From: an uncultured Alphaproteobacteria bacterium
Lineage (GTDB): Bacteria; Pseudomonadota; Alphaproteobacteria; Rs-D84
Direction of reading: 5' to 3'
Assembly: GCA_944390185.1 (NCBI GenBank)
Contig: CALXPA010000010.1
Span: 1-19,270 of the forward strand
DNA length: 19,270 nucleotides
Position numbers and translations under genes: made by a program. A model generated the notes under the pieces. It saw nothing but the letters and a program-made list of their open reading frames with translations. It made no database searches and was not told the origin of the DNA. Below, in pieces: positions 7,690 through 15,901 of this stretch (positions are counted from its first letter, which is position 1; each line of letters begins with the position of its first letter).

Positions 7690-10467
7690 ATGCTGACACT
7701 GATTGACGGTAATTCACTGTTATTTCGCGCGTACTATGGCGTGCACAGTCGCCTGACCCGCGCCGACGGCACACCAACTGGGGCAGTATTCGGATTTTTT
7801 AACATGATTTTGCCGCTGTTGGCGTCGGCCGCAGACACCGATTCGTTCGTATGTGTATTCGACGCGTCACGCCAATCTTTCCGCCAGGATATATATCCTG
7901 AATACAAGGCGAACCGTCGCGAAACCCCGGATGATTTAATTGCGCAATCATATATGGTGCGCCGCGGTGTTGCCGCGATGGGCATTCCTGTGCTGTGCAT
8001 CCCCGGGGTCGAAGCAGATGATGTCATCGCAACAATTGCGCACAATAATTGCACGTCTCTGGATGCCACCCGCATAATCACCAGCGATAAAGATTTGATG
8101 CAACTGGTGTCTGATTGCGTGTTCCTGTACGACGGCATGAAACAGCGCGAGGTTCGCACAGATGCCGTCTTGGAAAAATTCGGTGTCACCCCCGAACACG
8201 TAATTGATGTCCAGAGTTTGATGGGCGATTCTTCTGACAACGTGCCCGGGGTCCCAGGCATCGGCCCTAAAAAGGCCGCAGAATTAATCAATCAGTTCGG
8301 ATCATTGGACGAACTGTATGCGCACCTGGACGATATAAAGAATGAACGCGTGCGAAATTTGCTGCGTGACAATCGTTCCAGCGCATATATATCACGCCAA
8401 CTGGTAACGCTGAAAACAGACGTAGACCTGGGGGGGCTGACCATACGGCCATTTATATTTAATACGCCAACCGCACTGGAATTTGTGCGTAATGAACTGG
8501 AAAGTGGCTCTTTGGTCGCCAAAATAGAAAAACTGTTCCCCATGGAAAAATTTAACGCCGGGCCCCGACCTGTGCCGTTCGAATACCCGGCATCCCAATG
8601 CGATATGCCCGACACGCCCACAGATACCACCGCGGCCCAGAAAAAATTACCTATGACGGCGGAAACAATATCAACCCCAGATGCGCTGGACGAATTTTTA
8701 TCGCACGTGGGCGACGTTATCGCATTTGATACAGAAACGACCGGCCTGGATTACCTGGACGCGCAAATTGTGGGCATATCACTGGCAACCGACGCGACAC
8801 ATGGCGCATATATTCCTGTACGTCATCGCGTCGGGGGTGACAATTTATTCGCAGAAACATCAATCGCGCCCAATCAAATGGATCTGGACACGGTGCGTGA
8901 AAAATTGTGGCCAATATTCACAAATAAAAATATTACCAAGGTTGGCCATAACCTGAAATTTGATTTACACATGCTGGCGGGCGCGGGGTGGGACATCAAA
9001 CGAATCGCACCAATTGATGATACAATGCTGTTGTCATACGCGTTACATGGAACGCTGCATGGACATGGTCTGGATGAATTGGCGCTGAAATACCTGGGGC
9101 ACACGAATATTTCGTTTGCATCACTGTTTCCGCCCAAGACGCGCGACGCCGACATGCACTTTAACACGCTGGACATTGCGACGGCGACACCATACGCCGC
9201 CGAAGATGCCACGGTCTGTATGGCGCTGTATAAACTGATGCGTCCTGAACTGGACCAGAATCCGCGGTTACGCGACCTGTACGACACGTGCGATTTGCCA
9301 TTGATGCCTGTATTATTACAGATGGAACGGGCGGGCGTTCTGGTTAATCGTGACGGTCTGCGTCAATTGTCTGGGATATTCCACGACCAGTTATCAGAAC
9401 TGGAATCTGCGATTTGGGAACTGGCCGGGCACCAGTTTAATATCGCCAGTCCAAAACAACTGGGGACTGTGCTGTTTGACGAACTGGGACTGCCGGCGAA
9501 TCGTCGTCGGTCAACAGATGCCGAAACACTGAACGATTTGATTGATGCCCACCCAATAATTGAAAAGATACTAAATTGGCGCTCAATTGCAAAGCTGGCG
9601 GGCACATACACGGACGCATTGCCGCGTCAAATTGCATCAGACGGTCGCATTCATACCACATATCTCCAGACCAGCACGAACACAGGCCGCCTGTCCAGTC
9701 GCGATCCAAATCTGCAAAACATACCAATCAAGACAGAACTGGGCGAAGAAATCAGGAAATGCTTTGTTGCGCCACCAAACCGCGTGCTGATATCTGCAGA
9801 TTATTCCCAGATTCAATTACGTCTGTTGGCGGATGTTGCAGACGTACACACGTTCAAAGAAACGTTTAAATCAGGCATGGACATTCACGAACAAACCGCG
9901 CGCAAGATATTTGGTATTGCGGCCGATGCGCCGGTACCACGCGATCTGCGCCGCGCGGCCAAGACGGTAAATTTCTCGATAATATATGGGATATCATCGT
10001 TTGGACTGGCGGGCCAATTGGGGATATCGCGCGACGCGGCCCAGCAGATTATAAATTCATATATGGCCGGCCTGCCAGAGATAGAAAAATACATCGACGC
10101 AACGAAAAAATTCGCGACCCAACACGCGTGCGTTTATACCCCATGGGGCCGCCGCATAGAATTACCCGACGTCAAAAATCCACGCACCCGCGCATATGCC
10201 ATGCGTGCGGCGATTAATGCCCCGATCCAGGGATTCGAAGCCGACCTGATGCGACGCGCGATGGTGAACATCGATCGCGATATTATACAACCAAACGCAA
10301 GTAAAATTCGCATGATTATGCAGGTACATGACGAAATCGTCTTTGAATGCGATTCGGATGTGGCCGATGAATTTGCCCGCCGTATCCAGCATGCAATGGC
10401 GCACGTGGCCCAGCTGTCTGTTCCATTGGCTGCCGAATACGTAATTGGCAAATATTGGGGCAAATAG
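7690..10467 (+). CDS. polA: DNA polymerase I
   Basis: 925 residues, close to the 928 of the E. coli enzyme. It fills gaps and removes RNA primers in replication and repair. The N-terminal 5'-3' exonuclease (about 1-290) has LIDGNSLLFRAYY, EADDVIA, SDKDLMQL and GDSSDNVPGVPGIGPKKA. The 3'-5' proofreading domain is intact: FDTETTGLD (near 346), GHNLKFD, and YAAEDA. The polymerase domain carries motif A (ADYSQIQLR, Asp704), motif B RRAAKTVNFSIIYG (Arg754, Lys758, Phe762, Tyr766, the E. coli numbering) and motif C QVHDEIVFE (Asp881). All three activities should be functional. The ribosome-binding site is weak (ATGGGG). It stands between the two halves of the accessory island. Confidence 0.97.
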   Translation: MLTLIDGNSLLFRAYYGVHSRLTRADGTPTGAVFGFFNMILPLLASAADTDSFVCVFDASRQSFRQDIYPEYKANRRETPDDLIAQSYMVRRGVAAMGIPVLCIPGVEADDVIATIAHNNCTSLDATRIITSDKDLMQLVSDCVFLYDGMKQREVRTDAVLEKFGVTPEHVIDVQSLMGDSSDNVPGVPGIGPKKAAELINQFGSLDELYAHLDDIKNERVRNLLRDNRSSAYISRQLVTLKTDVDLGGLTIRPFIFNTPTALEFVRNELESGSLVAKIEKLFPMEKFNAGPRPVPFEYPASQCDMPDTPTDTTAAQKKLPMTAETISTPDALDEFLSHVGDVIAFDTETTGLDYLDAQIVGISLATDATHGAYIPVRHRVGGDNLFAETSIAPNQMDLDTVREKLWPIFTNKNITKVGHNLKFDLHMLAGAGWDIKRIAPIDDTMLLSYALHGTLHGHGLDELALKYLGHTNISFASLFPPKTRDADMHFNTLDIATATPYAAEDATVCMALYKLMRPELDQNPRLRDLYDTCDLPLMPVLLQMERAGVLVNRDGLRQLSGIFHDQLSELESAIWELAGHQFNIASPKQLGTVLFDELGLPANRRRSTDAETLNDLIDAHPIIEKILNWRSIAKLAGTYTDALPRQIASDGRIHTTYLQTSTNTGRLSSRDPNLQNIPIKTELGEEIRKCFVAPPNRVLISADYSQIQLRLLADVADVHTFKETFKSGMDIHEQTARKIFGIAADAPVPRDLRRAAKTVNFSIIYGISSFGLAGQLGISRDAAQQIINSYMAGLPEIEKYIDATKKFATQHACVYTPWGRRIELPDVKNPRTRAYAMRAAINAPIQGFEADLMRRAMVNIDRDIIQPNASKIRMIMQVHDEIVFECDSDVADEFARRIQHAMAHVAQLSVPLAAEYVIGKYWGK

Positions 10468-10485
10468 CCGCGACGGACAACTGTC

Positions 10486-10514
10486 TTGACACCACAGAAA
10501 ACCTGTGTAAAAAT
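10486..10514 (+). promoter_or_regulatory. promoter of cysteine-rich gene 2, with palindromes
   Basis: TTGACA (10486-10491) lies 16 bases before TGTAAAAAT, with a TG extension. CACAG (10493-10497) and CTGTG (10503-10507) form an inverted repeat in the spacer, and CCTGTACAGG (10516-10525) is a perfect palindrome near the expected start of transcription. Repeated ACAG/CTGT half-sites suggest an operator, unproven. Confidence 0.55.
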
Positions 10515-10535
10515 GCCTGTACAGGGCCAGCAGAT

Positions 10536-10571
10536 TATGCCTAATCTAAACGTTGGTTTAAATTAGGCATA
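10536..10571 (+). promoter_or_regulatory. 5'-leader hairpin ahead of cysteine-rich gene 2
   Basis: TATGCCTAAT (10536-10545) pairs with ATTAGGCATA (10562-10571), and TAAAC pairs with GTTTA inside, with one C/A mismatch and a GTTG loop. The 16-position stem ends six bases before the GGCGGAGGT ribosome-binding site. There is no T-run, so it is not a terminator. It may stabilise the mRNA or affect initiation. Confidence 0.7.
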
Positions 10572-10588
10572 CCTGGCGGAGGTAAAAA

Positions 10589-11902
10589 ATGCAGAAATCC
10601 GGGACTTTTTCAATGTTAATCAGACAAATAAAAAACCAACCTTTTTTTTCGGCATATGTGCTGAAATGCGGCGTTTTTTGCATAATATCGTGCATTATAT
10701 TTTCCAACGATGCACTATGCCTCCCGGCGAACTGTGGTCAAACAGGAACCAAGGAGTGTTCACAAATGGAACAATATAAAGGAACGTGCACATATGACGA
10801 AACGTCACATATCGCAACCTGTTATTATGACCCCGGTGCTGGGGGATGCCGACGCTGTGATCAATTTACAAGCATTTATACCCATAAGAAATACCCTTAC
10901 ACGTTTCAATACGCCCTGGGGCAAGCAAGTTGTTATATGGTATGCCAACCCAAAAGCTTGAAATGCCCCGATCCAATGAATCCCAATTCCGCAGATGGGA
11001 TATATTGCGGCCTATTTAATCCCGACACGACCACCGCATGCTTTGACACAGAATGCCAATACACCGATGCAGGTAATTTAACTTGCCACTCTAACCCAGA
11101 TGACCCATGCAGAAGCTTTCACAAATCAGGAACAACATGTGTATCGAACATCAAGACTTGTACAGGCGTGCTGACCGGGAACGACCGCTATATCGGGTAT
11201 ACCCTCTGGAACGCTGCAGAAACAGCATCAAACTGTTGTATCACATCATGCACAGGGAATTATCACTGGGTAAAACTGGACACTTCTCAGCAACCACCAA
11301 TTGACAACCAATGTCATGATTGGCCATGTGGTGAATGCGTTTCGAATACCATGCCATGCAGTGACCTGATTGAGATCGGGTGCAGTTATGGTGACGACAC
11401 AGACAAATACACAATTGGCGGCAACGCCACATGGAACACTGACACCAACAATTGGGATTACAGCGGTTGCACATGCAGTTCGACCGAAATTAAAAACGGT
11501 CGGGGATTTCACGAAAACTGTAAATATATATGCGACGCGACTGGTACATGCCACTGGGACAATTGTGTTGTAACAGATATCGAATACTGTAACGCCGGAT
11601 ATTGTGTCAACAGCGCAGCGTATTCCGATGGATGTGTCGACGCCCCCGTTGGCTATTACCACGGTGCCCCAAACATCTATGATACCAACAATGAAGCCAA
11701 CTGGGAATGCCAGCCATGCCCATTGGGTTCAACAACCCTTGGCAGCGGCAGAACCAGCATAAACCAATGTGCGATGGTGGGCCCCGAAACAGGTGCGTCA
11801 GATGTCACACAGTTCTGTGACAATATTGGGTGCTTTACATTGCCTGCGGGAACCAAAATATACTATGCCGGTAACGAGGCTTTACAAAATGGCACACAAT
11901 AA
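10589..11902 (+). CDS. secreted cysteine-rich protein 2
   Basis: 437 residues, over 40 of them cysteines. A basic N-terminus and hydrophobic stretch (AYVLKCGVFCIISCIIF) act as a signal peptide or anchor. The start is supported by a strong GGAGG seven bases before the ATG; another Met at residue 9 is a possible alternative. The N-terminal half differs from the gene at 4902, while the last 150 residues share the same module: CTCSS, DAPVGYYH, CQPCPLGSTT, RTSINQC, FCDNIGCF and IYYAG. The likely location is periplasmic or surface, with disulfide bonds. It has its own promoter after polA and is followed by the lipoprotein promoter. Function unknown; an adhesin or binding protein are both possible. 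Confidence 0.85.
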   Translation: MQKSGTFSMLIRQIKNQPFFSAYVLKCGVFCIISCIIFSNDALCLPANCGQTGTKECSQMEQYKGTCTYDETSHIATCYYDPGAGGCRRCDQFTSIYTHKKYPYTFQYALGQASCYMVCQPKSLKCPDPMNPNSADGIYCGLFNPDTTTACFDTECQYTDAGNLTCHSNPDDPCRSFHKSGTTCVSNIKTCTGVLTGNDRYIGYTLWNAAETASNCCITSCTGNYHWVKLDTSQQPPIDNQCHDWPCGECVSNTMPCSDLIEIGCSYGDDTDKYTIGGNATWNTDTNNWDYSGCTCSSTEIKNGRGFHENCKYICDATGTCHWDNCVVTDIEYCNAGYCVNSAAYSDGCVDAPVGYYHGAPNIYDTNNEANWECQPCPLGSTTLGSGRTSINQCAMVGPETGASDVTQFCDNIGCFTLPAGTKIYYAGNEALQNGTQ

Positions 11903-12038
11903 CAATTGACAAAATATATTTTTTGTCGCACACTAGATACATACAGGCAATACTAACCAAGAGGCTTGACCCATGAAACTGAAACAGACATTGCCATATA
12001 AACTGAAACGCGCGGTACCAATTTTGGGCCTGGCTGGC
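11714..12038 (+). repeat. 325-bp direct repeat, copy B
   Basis: Partner of 6012-6336, in the same orientation and gap-free. In this copy the downstream lipoprotein gene is intact. Confidence 0.85.
11906..11934 (+). promoter_or_regulatory. promoter with GACAAAA/TTTTGTC inverted repeat, lipoprotein operon 2
   Basis: TTGACA (11906-11911) with a weak -10 near CACACTA. GACAAAA (11908-11914) and TTTTGTC (11921-11927) form a perfect 7-bp inverted repeat with a six-base spacer, as at 6204 and, with one-base-different spacing, at 3832. Confidence 0.6.
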
Positions 12039-12485
12039 GCATCATTGTTCACCGCATGTCACCAAGAACCAATTATCCAACACGATACCATTTACACATG
12101 GGACAGACGCGAATATTATAAAATCGGTCACGCAAGTTTCGGATATGCCGATTCTGCACTGTCCACCCTGCCCCAGCGGGTTCGTGCATCAGCCGATTCG
12201 CCCCAGGTACGCAATGTATTCTTGCGCTTTGAAAATAAACCGGCCGAAATGATGCCCCAGGAATGGTTTGTGCTCGACATGGACATGCGCGACATGATCG
12301 AAGATTCAATTCTTGCCCCCATCCCCCAGCAAAACCGGTACAAGGTACGCGGTATGGATACCATCAAACGATTGATAATCTGGGATCCCGTTGACAGCGC
12401 GTGGCTGGCCGATTTTGGGTATATATTGACAGAAACCTTTACCCCCGAAGAGGTAGTCTTTCATAAAAAACAACACCAAAAATAA
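11973..12485 (+). CDS. small lipoprotein, leader-family paralogue 3 (long type)
   Basis: 170 residues with the shared leader and lipidated Cys29, here followed by His (CHQEP). The core motifs are HDTIYTW, ASADSPQVRNVFL, NRYKVRG and DSAWLADFGY. It shares the DSALSTLPQRVR segment with the copy at 3897, so both operons begin with a long-type copy. The C-terminus is His/Lys-rich (VVFHKKQHQK). The ribosome-binding site AAGAGG lies eight bases before the ATG. First gene of a probable three-gene operon, with 17 bases to the next. Family not recognised. Confidence 0.88.
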   Translation: MKLKQTLPYKLKRAVPILGLAGASLFTACHQEPIIQHDTIYTWDRREYYKIGHASFGYADSALSTLPQRVRASADSPQVRNVFLRFENKPAEMMPQEWFVLDMDMRDMIEDSILAPIPQQNRYKVRGMDTIKRLIIWDPVDSAWLADFGYILTETFTPEEVVFHKKQHQK

Positions 12486-12502
12486 AACCAAAGGGATACC
12501 CC

Positions 12503-12940
12503 ATGAAACTGAAACAAACATTACCATACAAACTGAAACGCATTGTACCGATCCTGGGGCTGGCGGGCGCATCATTGTTCACCGCATGCGAAGAACCAGA
12601 TCCACGTCACGATACGGTCTATAATTGGCGTTTCTCTGACTATGGCGATATATTACCCCCAGATAAAGTTGTGGCATCTGCTGATTCGGCCTTGGTGCGC
12701 AATGTCATTTTGCAGTACGATCACCCTGTTGGCGAATATTGCTTTGACGTATACGGACGTCGCGCAATACAACAGGTTATCGATGCAACCAGTCCAGAAA
12801 ATCGTCATAAATTACGCGGGCGTGGACAGATAAGGTACATGTATATCACGAACCCTGCAGACAGTGCCTGGCTGGTCGATTTTGGGTATACGATTTTAAA
12901 TGTGGAACAATCTTTGGCTGCGGCGGAAAACACCAGATAA
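12503..12940 (+). CDS. small lipoprotein, leader-family paralogue 4 (short type)
   Basis: 145 residues. The leader and Cys29 are followed by EEPDPRHDTVYNW. The core motifs are ASADSALVRNVIL, ENRHKLRGRG and DSAWLVDFGY. At DNA level its leader matches that of the next gene much better than the others, pointing to a recent tandem duplication, although the bodies have diverged. The ribosome-binding site is AAAGGGA. There is no promoter of its own in the 17-base gap. Confidence 0.88.
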   Translation: MKLKQTLPYKLKRIVPILGLAGASLFTACEEPDPRHDTVYNWRFSDYGDILPPDKVVASADSALVRNVILQYDHPVGEYCFDVYGRRAIQQVIDATSPENRHKLRGRGQIRYMYITNPADSAWLVDFGYTILNVEQSLAAAENTR

Positions 12941-12975
12941 CAAATTTGTTCGCACAAAACCAAGAGACTTGCCCC

Positions 12976-13413
12976 ATGAAACTGAAACAAACATTACCAT
13001 ACAAACTGAAACGCATTGTACCAATCCTGGGTCTGGCGGGCGCATCATTGTTCACCGCATGTGAAGAACCAGATCTGCAACACGATACAATCTATAATTG
13101 GAACATTGCAGACATGAGTGCAATATACCCGACGAATCATGCCGCAATATCGGCCGATTCTGCCCAGGTACGCACGGTGTTCTTGAACTATACAGAAACG
13201 CCCACCCCAACAAATGTTTTGGACATGGATGTCAGAACCCTGATGGAAAAGACGGTTGCGGGCGCAAAACCTGAAAACCAATATAAAATACGTGGCTCAG
13301 GCGAAATACCAACCGTGCATGTCACCAGTCCCGAAGACAGCGCATGGGTGCTTAATTTTGGGTTCAAGGTGCGAAATTTTGAACGCTTCAATCCAGAAGA
13401 CTGGCAACACTAA
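12976..13413 (+). CDS. small lipoprotein, leader-family paralogue 5 (short type)
   Basis: 145 residues from the ATG at 12976; an in-frame TTG at 12946 is rejected because it would precede the conserved leader and lies before the AAGAG ribosome-binding site. Cys29 is followed by EEPDLQHDTIYNW, then ISADSAQVRTVFL, ENQYKIRGSG and DSAWVLNFGF. The 35-base gap before it retains the two ends of the promoter block (ACAAATTTGTTCGCAC, then AACCAAGAG) with the middle missing. It is the last gene of the operon, and a bidirectional terminator begins at its stop codon. Confidence 0.88.
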   Translation: MKLKQTLPYKLKRIVPILGLAGASLFTACEEPDLQHDTIYNWNIADMSAIYPTNHAAISADSAQVRTVFLNYTETPTPTNVLDMDVRTLMEKTVAGAKPENQYKIRGSGEIPTVHVTSPEDSAWVLNFGFKVRNFERFNPEDWQH

Positions 13414-13441
13414 AAAAAATCCCGCAGATGCGGGATTTTTG
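13413..13441. terminator. bidirectional terminator between lipoprotein operon 2 and DUF805 gene
   Basis: AAAAATCCCGC (13415-13425) pairs with GCGGGATTTTT (13430-13440) around AGAT. Flanking A- and T-runs allow termination in both directions of these convergent genes. Confidence 0.9.
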
Positions 13442-13930
13442 CTACTTGTTATTTTTATGATACGGATTGCCGTCTGTTTTAGTCGGCAACAACACAAATA
13501 CCAAGAATACCAGGCTGATTATCGCATCTGCGCCCTGTACACCAAAACCCAACAATAACAACAACCACCAGGCACTGAATCCCGCATCATGCAATCGCCG
13601 CACCAACAGCGACACATTGGGGATAAACATTGCGATACCCCAAACGACCAACGGCATCGCCAATAATGTCCCGTCGTTCCAGTACCAGAAATATCCCGCC
13701 GCCCCGAATATATCCATTATCATCCAAACCATGCTGACCAACACGCCCCACAACAAAACGATCAAGATATTCGCCAAAACAGTCCACCAATATTCTGAAC
13801 GCGACGACGTTCCCGCCCATTCAGTGAACCCACGCCGCCAAAACGCGGCATACGCCTGGAACATATCTGTATATGTTTTGCTGGTACTGGGGGCACGTTG
13901 CGCCCCGGTTGATTTTTTTGTTGATGGCAT
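13442..13930 (-). CDS. DUF805 family inner-membrane protein
   Basis: 162 residues from the ATG at 13930, which has AAGAGG upstream; the longer frame to 13987 would cross the promoter. DUF805 hallmarks are present: a FxxxFxxR-like start (FQAYAAFWRRGF), RSEYWW (residues 44-49) and VRRLHDAGFSAWW (110-122). About four hydrophobic membrane segments follow the polar 20-residue N-terminus. The biochemical role of the family is not established. It follows the ABC exporter by 75 bases and has its own promoter. Confidence 0.9.
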   Translation of the reverse strand: MPSTKKSTGAQRAPSTSKTYTDMFQAYAAFWRRGFTEWAGTSSRSEYWWTVLANILIVLLWGVLVSMVWMIMDIFGAAGYFWYWNDGTLLAMPLVVWGIAMFIPNVSLLVRRLHDAGFSAWWLLLLLGFGVQGADAIISLVFLVFVLLPTKTDGNPYHKNNK

Positions 13931-13958
13931 ATAAAAACCTCTTGATATTATATCCCGG

Positions 13959-13987
13959 ATTATATCACCAACACAGAATATTATCAA
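13959..13987 (-). promoter_or_regulatory. promoter of the DUF805 gene
   Basis: On the minus strand TTGATA (13987-13982) and TATAAT (13964-13959) are 17 bases apart. A second TATAAT lies further downstream at about 13950. Confidence 0.65.
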
Positions 13988-14005
13988 CCACGCACAGAAT
14001 AAAAA

Positions 14006-15829
14006 CTATTTTTTATTACGCCGTGTTTTTTCGCTGTCTGTTTTGAATTGAATGTCCCGCAATTTTTTATATTCGCCATTCATCGCGACCAGTTCGGCAT
14101 CTGTTCCCTGCTCTACAATACGGCCGTCTTTGATTACGCAAATTATGTCCGCATCCAGAATTGTCGACAGTCTGTGCGCAATGACGAATGTCGTGCGCCC
14201 CTGCATCAAATCCTTTAATGCGGCCTGGATTAACTTCTCGCTCTGCGTATCCAGGGCCGATGTGGCCTCGTCCAGCAGCAAGATTGGCGCATCTTTCAGT
14301 ATGGCCCGCGCAATTGCGATTCGCTGTTTTTGTCCACCAGACAACAACGCCCCACCTTCGCCCACCTTGGACTTGTACTTTTTGGGGAATTTCATGATAA
14401 AGTCATGGGCGTTGGCGGCACGCGCGGCGGCCTGTACCTGCTCTGCGGTGGCGCCGGGTGCACCATATCTGATATTTTCTTCGATTGTGCCATTGAACAA
14501 GAAAACATCTTGTGACACCTCTGCAATATTATGGCGCAATGACTGCAATGTAAAATCACGAATATCATGACGATTTATCTCTACACGGCCGCGTTGCGGG
14601 TCATAGAAACGTTCTATCAGATTGAACATCGTGGTCTTGCCCCCACCAGACGGCCCAACCAGCGCACACACCTGGCCTGCGGGCACACGCAAATTGATGT
14701 CGTGTAACACCGGCTCGCCCGGGTTATATTCAAAGTACACATGACTGAATCCGACAGACATCTTGCCCGGCTGTAAATCAACCGCATTCGGTAAATTCTG
14801 AATATCTGGCTTGCTGTCCAGAAAGTCAAACAATACCTCGGCCGCCAGCAATCCATGCTGGACCGTGTTACTGGTGCTGGTAATACTGCGCGCCGGCTTG
14901 TACGCGGCGGTCAACGCCAACAAGAACGCCGTGAAATCACCCGTGGTAATCGCCCCAGTAACAATAAAGTGCCCACCAATAATCAACGCCAAACACAGCC
15001 CAATTGATATCATCAGTTCCAGCAAGGGCGACTGTAACGCAAATGCCTGGGTTCCCTTGTACGAATTACACATAGACGAATCCAACACCCGTGCAAATTT
15101 TTGTGTTTCCACGTCTTCAGTTGCGAATGCCTGGATTGTTTTGATTCCCCGCAAAGTCTGATTTAAATGCTGGGACACGTCATTTGCGATACCAAAAGAT
15201 TCGCGCGACAGTTTTCTGCGCTTGCGCATAATTAACACCATTGGCACCAAAATCGCCGGCACCAAGAACAACAGCACCGCGCACATCTGGGGGGCATAAT
15301 AAACCATCAACCCCAACGTCATCGCCAATGTTGCAATTTGCTGAACCGTGCTGATTAATGTCCCTGTGACCAGATTCAGCACCGCGCCGGCCTGGACACC
15401 GAAATAGTTCAAATGCTTGCCAATGCCGTCCCCATAGAAACGCGAAATGTTCATCTTGACCATATGGTTATAGATGCGCCGCTGTAAATCAGCGCTGGCG
15501 TTTAATCCGGCCTTGGCCATAATCAAAGACTTGGCATAACTGAACACGCCCTTGGCCCCGAACGCAGCGATTATCTGCAAACCGAACATATATATATGCG
15601 TCATACTTTTTTCTATGAACGCCTTGTCCACGACCTGTTGCACCAGGGTGATGGTATACGCTTCGGCCCCGGCGGCACCGATTGTCGCAAGAATGCCGAA
15701 CAACAGCCAACGCCACTGGGGCAGACCAATTTCACGCCACACGCGACCATACAACGACCACTTGATACGGCCATTAGATTCATCGCCTTTGATAAATTTT
15801 TTTATTGCTTTTTTTACTTTCTTAAACAT
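14006..15829 (-). CDS. ABC exporter, fused permease and ATPase (MsbA/LmrA type)
   Basis: 607 residues: a basic N-terminus, about six membrane helices (roughly 35-320), then a nucleotide-binding domain. Visible motifs: Walker A GPSGGGKTT (Lys398), Q-loop EVSQD, signature LSGGQKQR (497 region), Walker B ILLLDEATSALD (Asp520, catalytic Glu521) and H-loop AHRLS. This is the ABCB half-transporter layout of lipid A flippase MsbA and multidrug exporters, working as a homodimer in the inner membrane. Substrate cannot be told from sequence; lipid or drug export are both possible. In-frame TAA lies 9 bases upstream of the ATG, so this is the most upstream start. The promoter is so close that the mRNA may be nearly leaderless. 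Confidence 0.93.
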   Translation of the reverse strand: MFKKVKKAIKKFIKGDESNGRIKWSLYGRVWREIGLPQWRWLLFGILATIGAAGAEAYTITLVQQVVDKAFIEKSMTHIYMFGLQIIAAFGAKGVFSYAKSLIMAKAGLNASADLQRRIYNHMVKMNISRFYGDGIGKHLNYFGVQAGAVLNLVTGTLISTVQQIATLAMTLGLMVYYAPQMCAVLLFLVPAILVPMVLIMRKRRKLSRESFGIANDVSQHLNQTLRGIKTIQAFATEDVETQKFARVLDSSMCNSYKGTQAFALQSPLLELMISIGLCLALIIGGHFIVTGAITTGDFTAFLLALTAAYKPARSITSTSNTVQHGLLAAEVLFDFLDSKPDIQNLPNAVDLQPGKMSVGFSHVYFEYNPGEPVLHDINLRVPAGQVCALVGPSGGGKTTMFNLIERFYDPQRGRVEINRHDIRDFTLQSLRHNIAEVSQDVFLFNGTIEENIRYGAPGATAEQVQAAARAANAHDFIMKFPKKYKSKVGEGGALLSGGQKQRIAIARAILKDAPILLLDEATSALDTQSEKLIQAALKDLMQGRTTFVIAHRLSTILDADIICVIKDGRIVEQGTDAELVAMNGEYKKLRDIQFKTDSEKTRRNKK

Positions 15830-15837
15830 GACACAGT

Positions 15838-15866
15838 ATTATAGCCCCCATGACAAAACCTGTCCA
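15838..15866 (-). promoter_or_regulatory. promoter of the ABC exporter, possibly leaderless
   Basis: On the minus strand TGGACA (15866-15861), a 17-base spacer and a perfect TATAAT (15843-15838). The -10 ends only eight bases before the ATG, so transcription should begin within a few bases of the start codon. Confidence 0.65.
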
Positions 15867-15901
15867 GCAAAAGATGAATGCAACGAATTTGAATTTTTAG
15901 T

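Noticed and set aside
3897..13413. Mobile element carrying the lipoprotein and cysteine-rich genes
   Set aside because: No transposase or integrase, terminal inverted repeats or target duplications were seen. Duplication by homologous recombination explains the repeats.
13467..13934. 155-residue frame opposite the DUF805 gene
   Set aside because: The minus strand has the DUF805 motifs and membrane segments; the plus frame has none and no ribosome-binding site.
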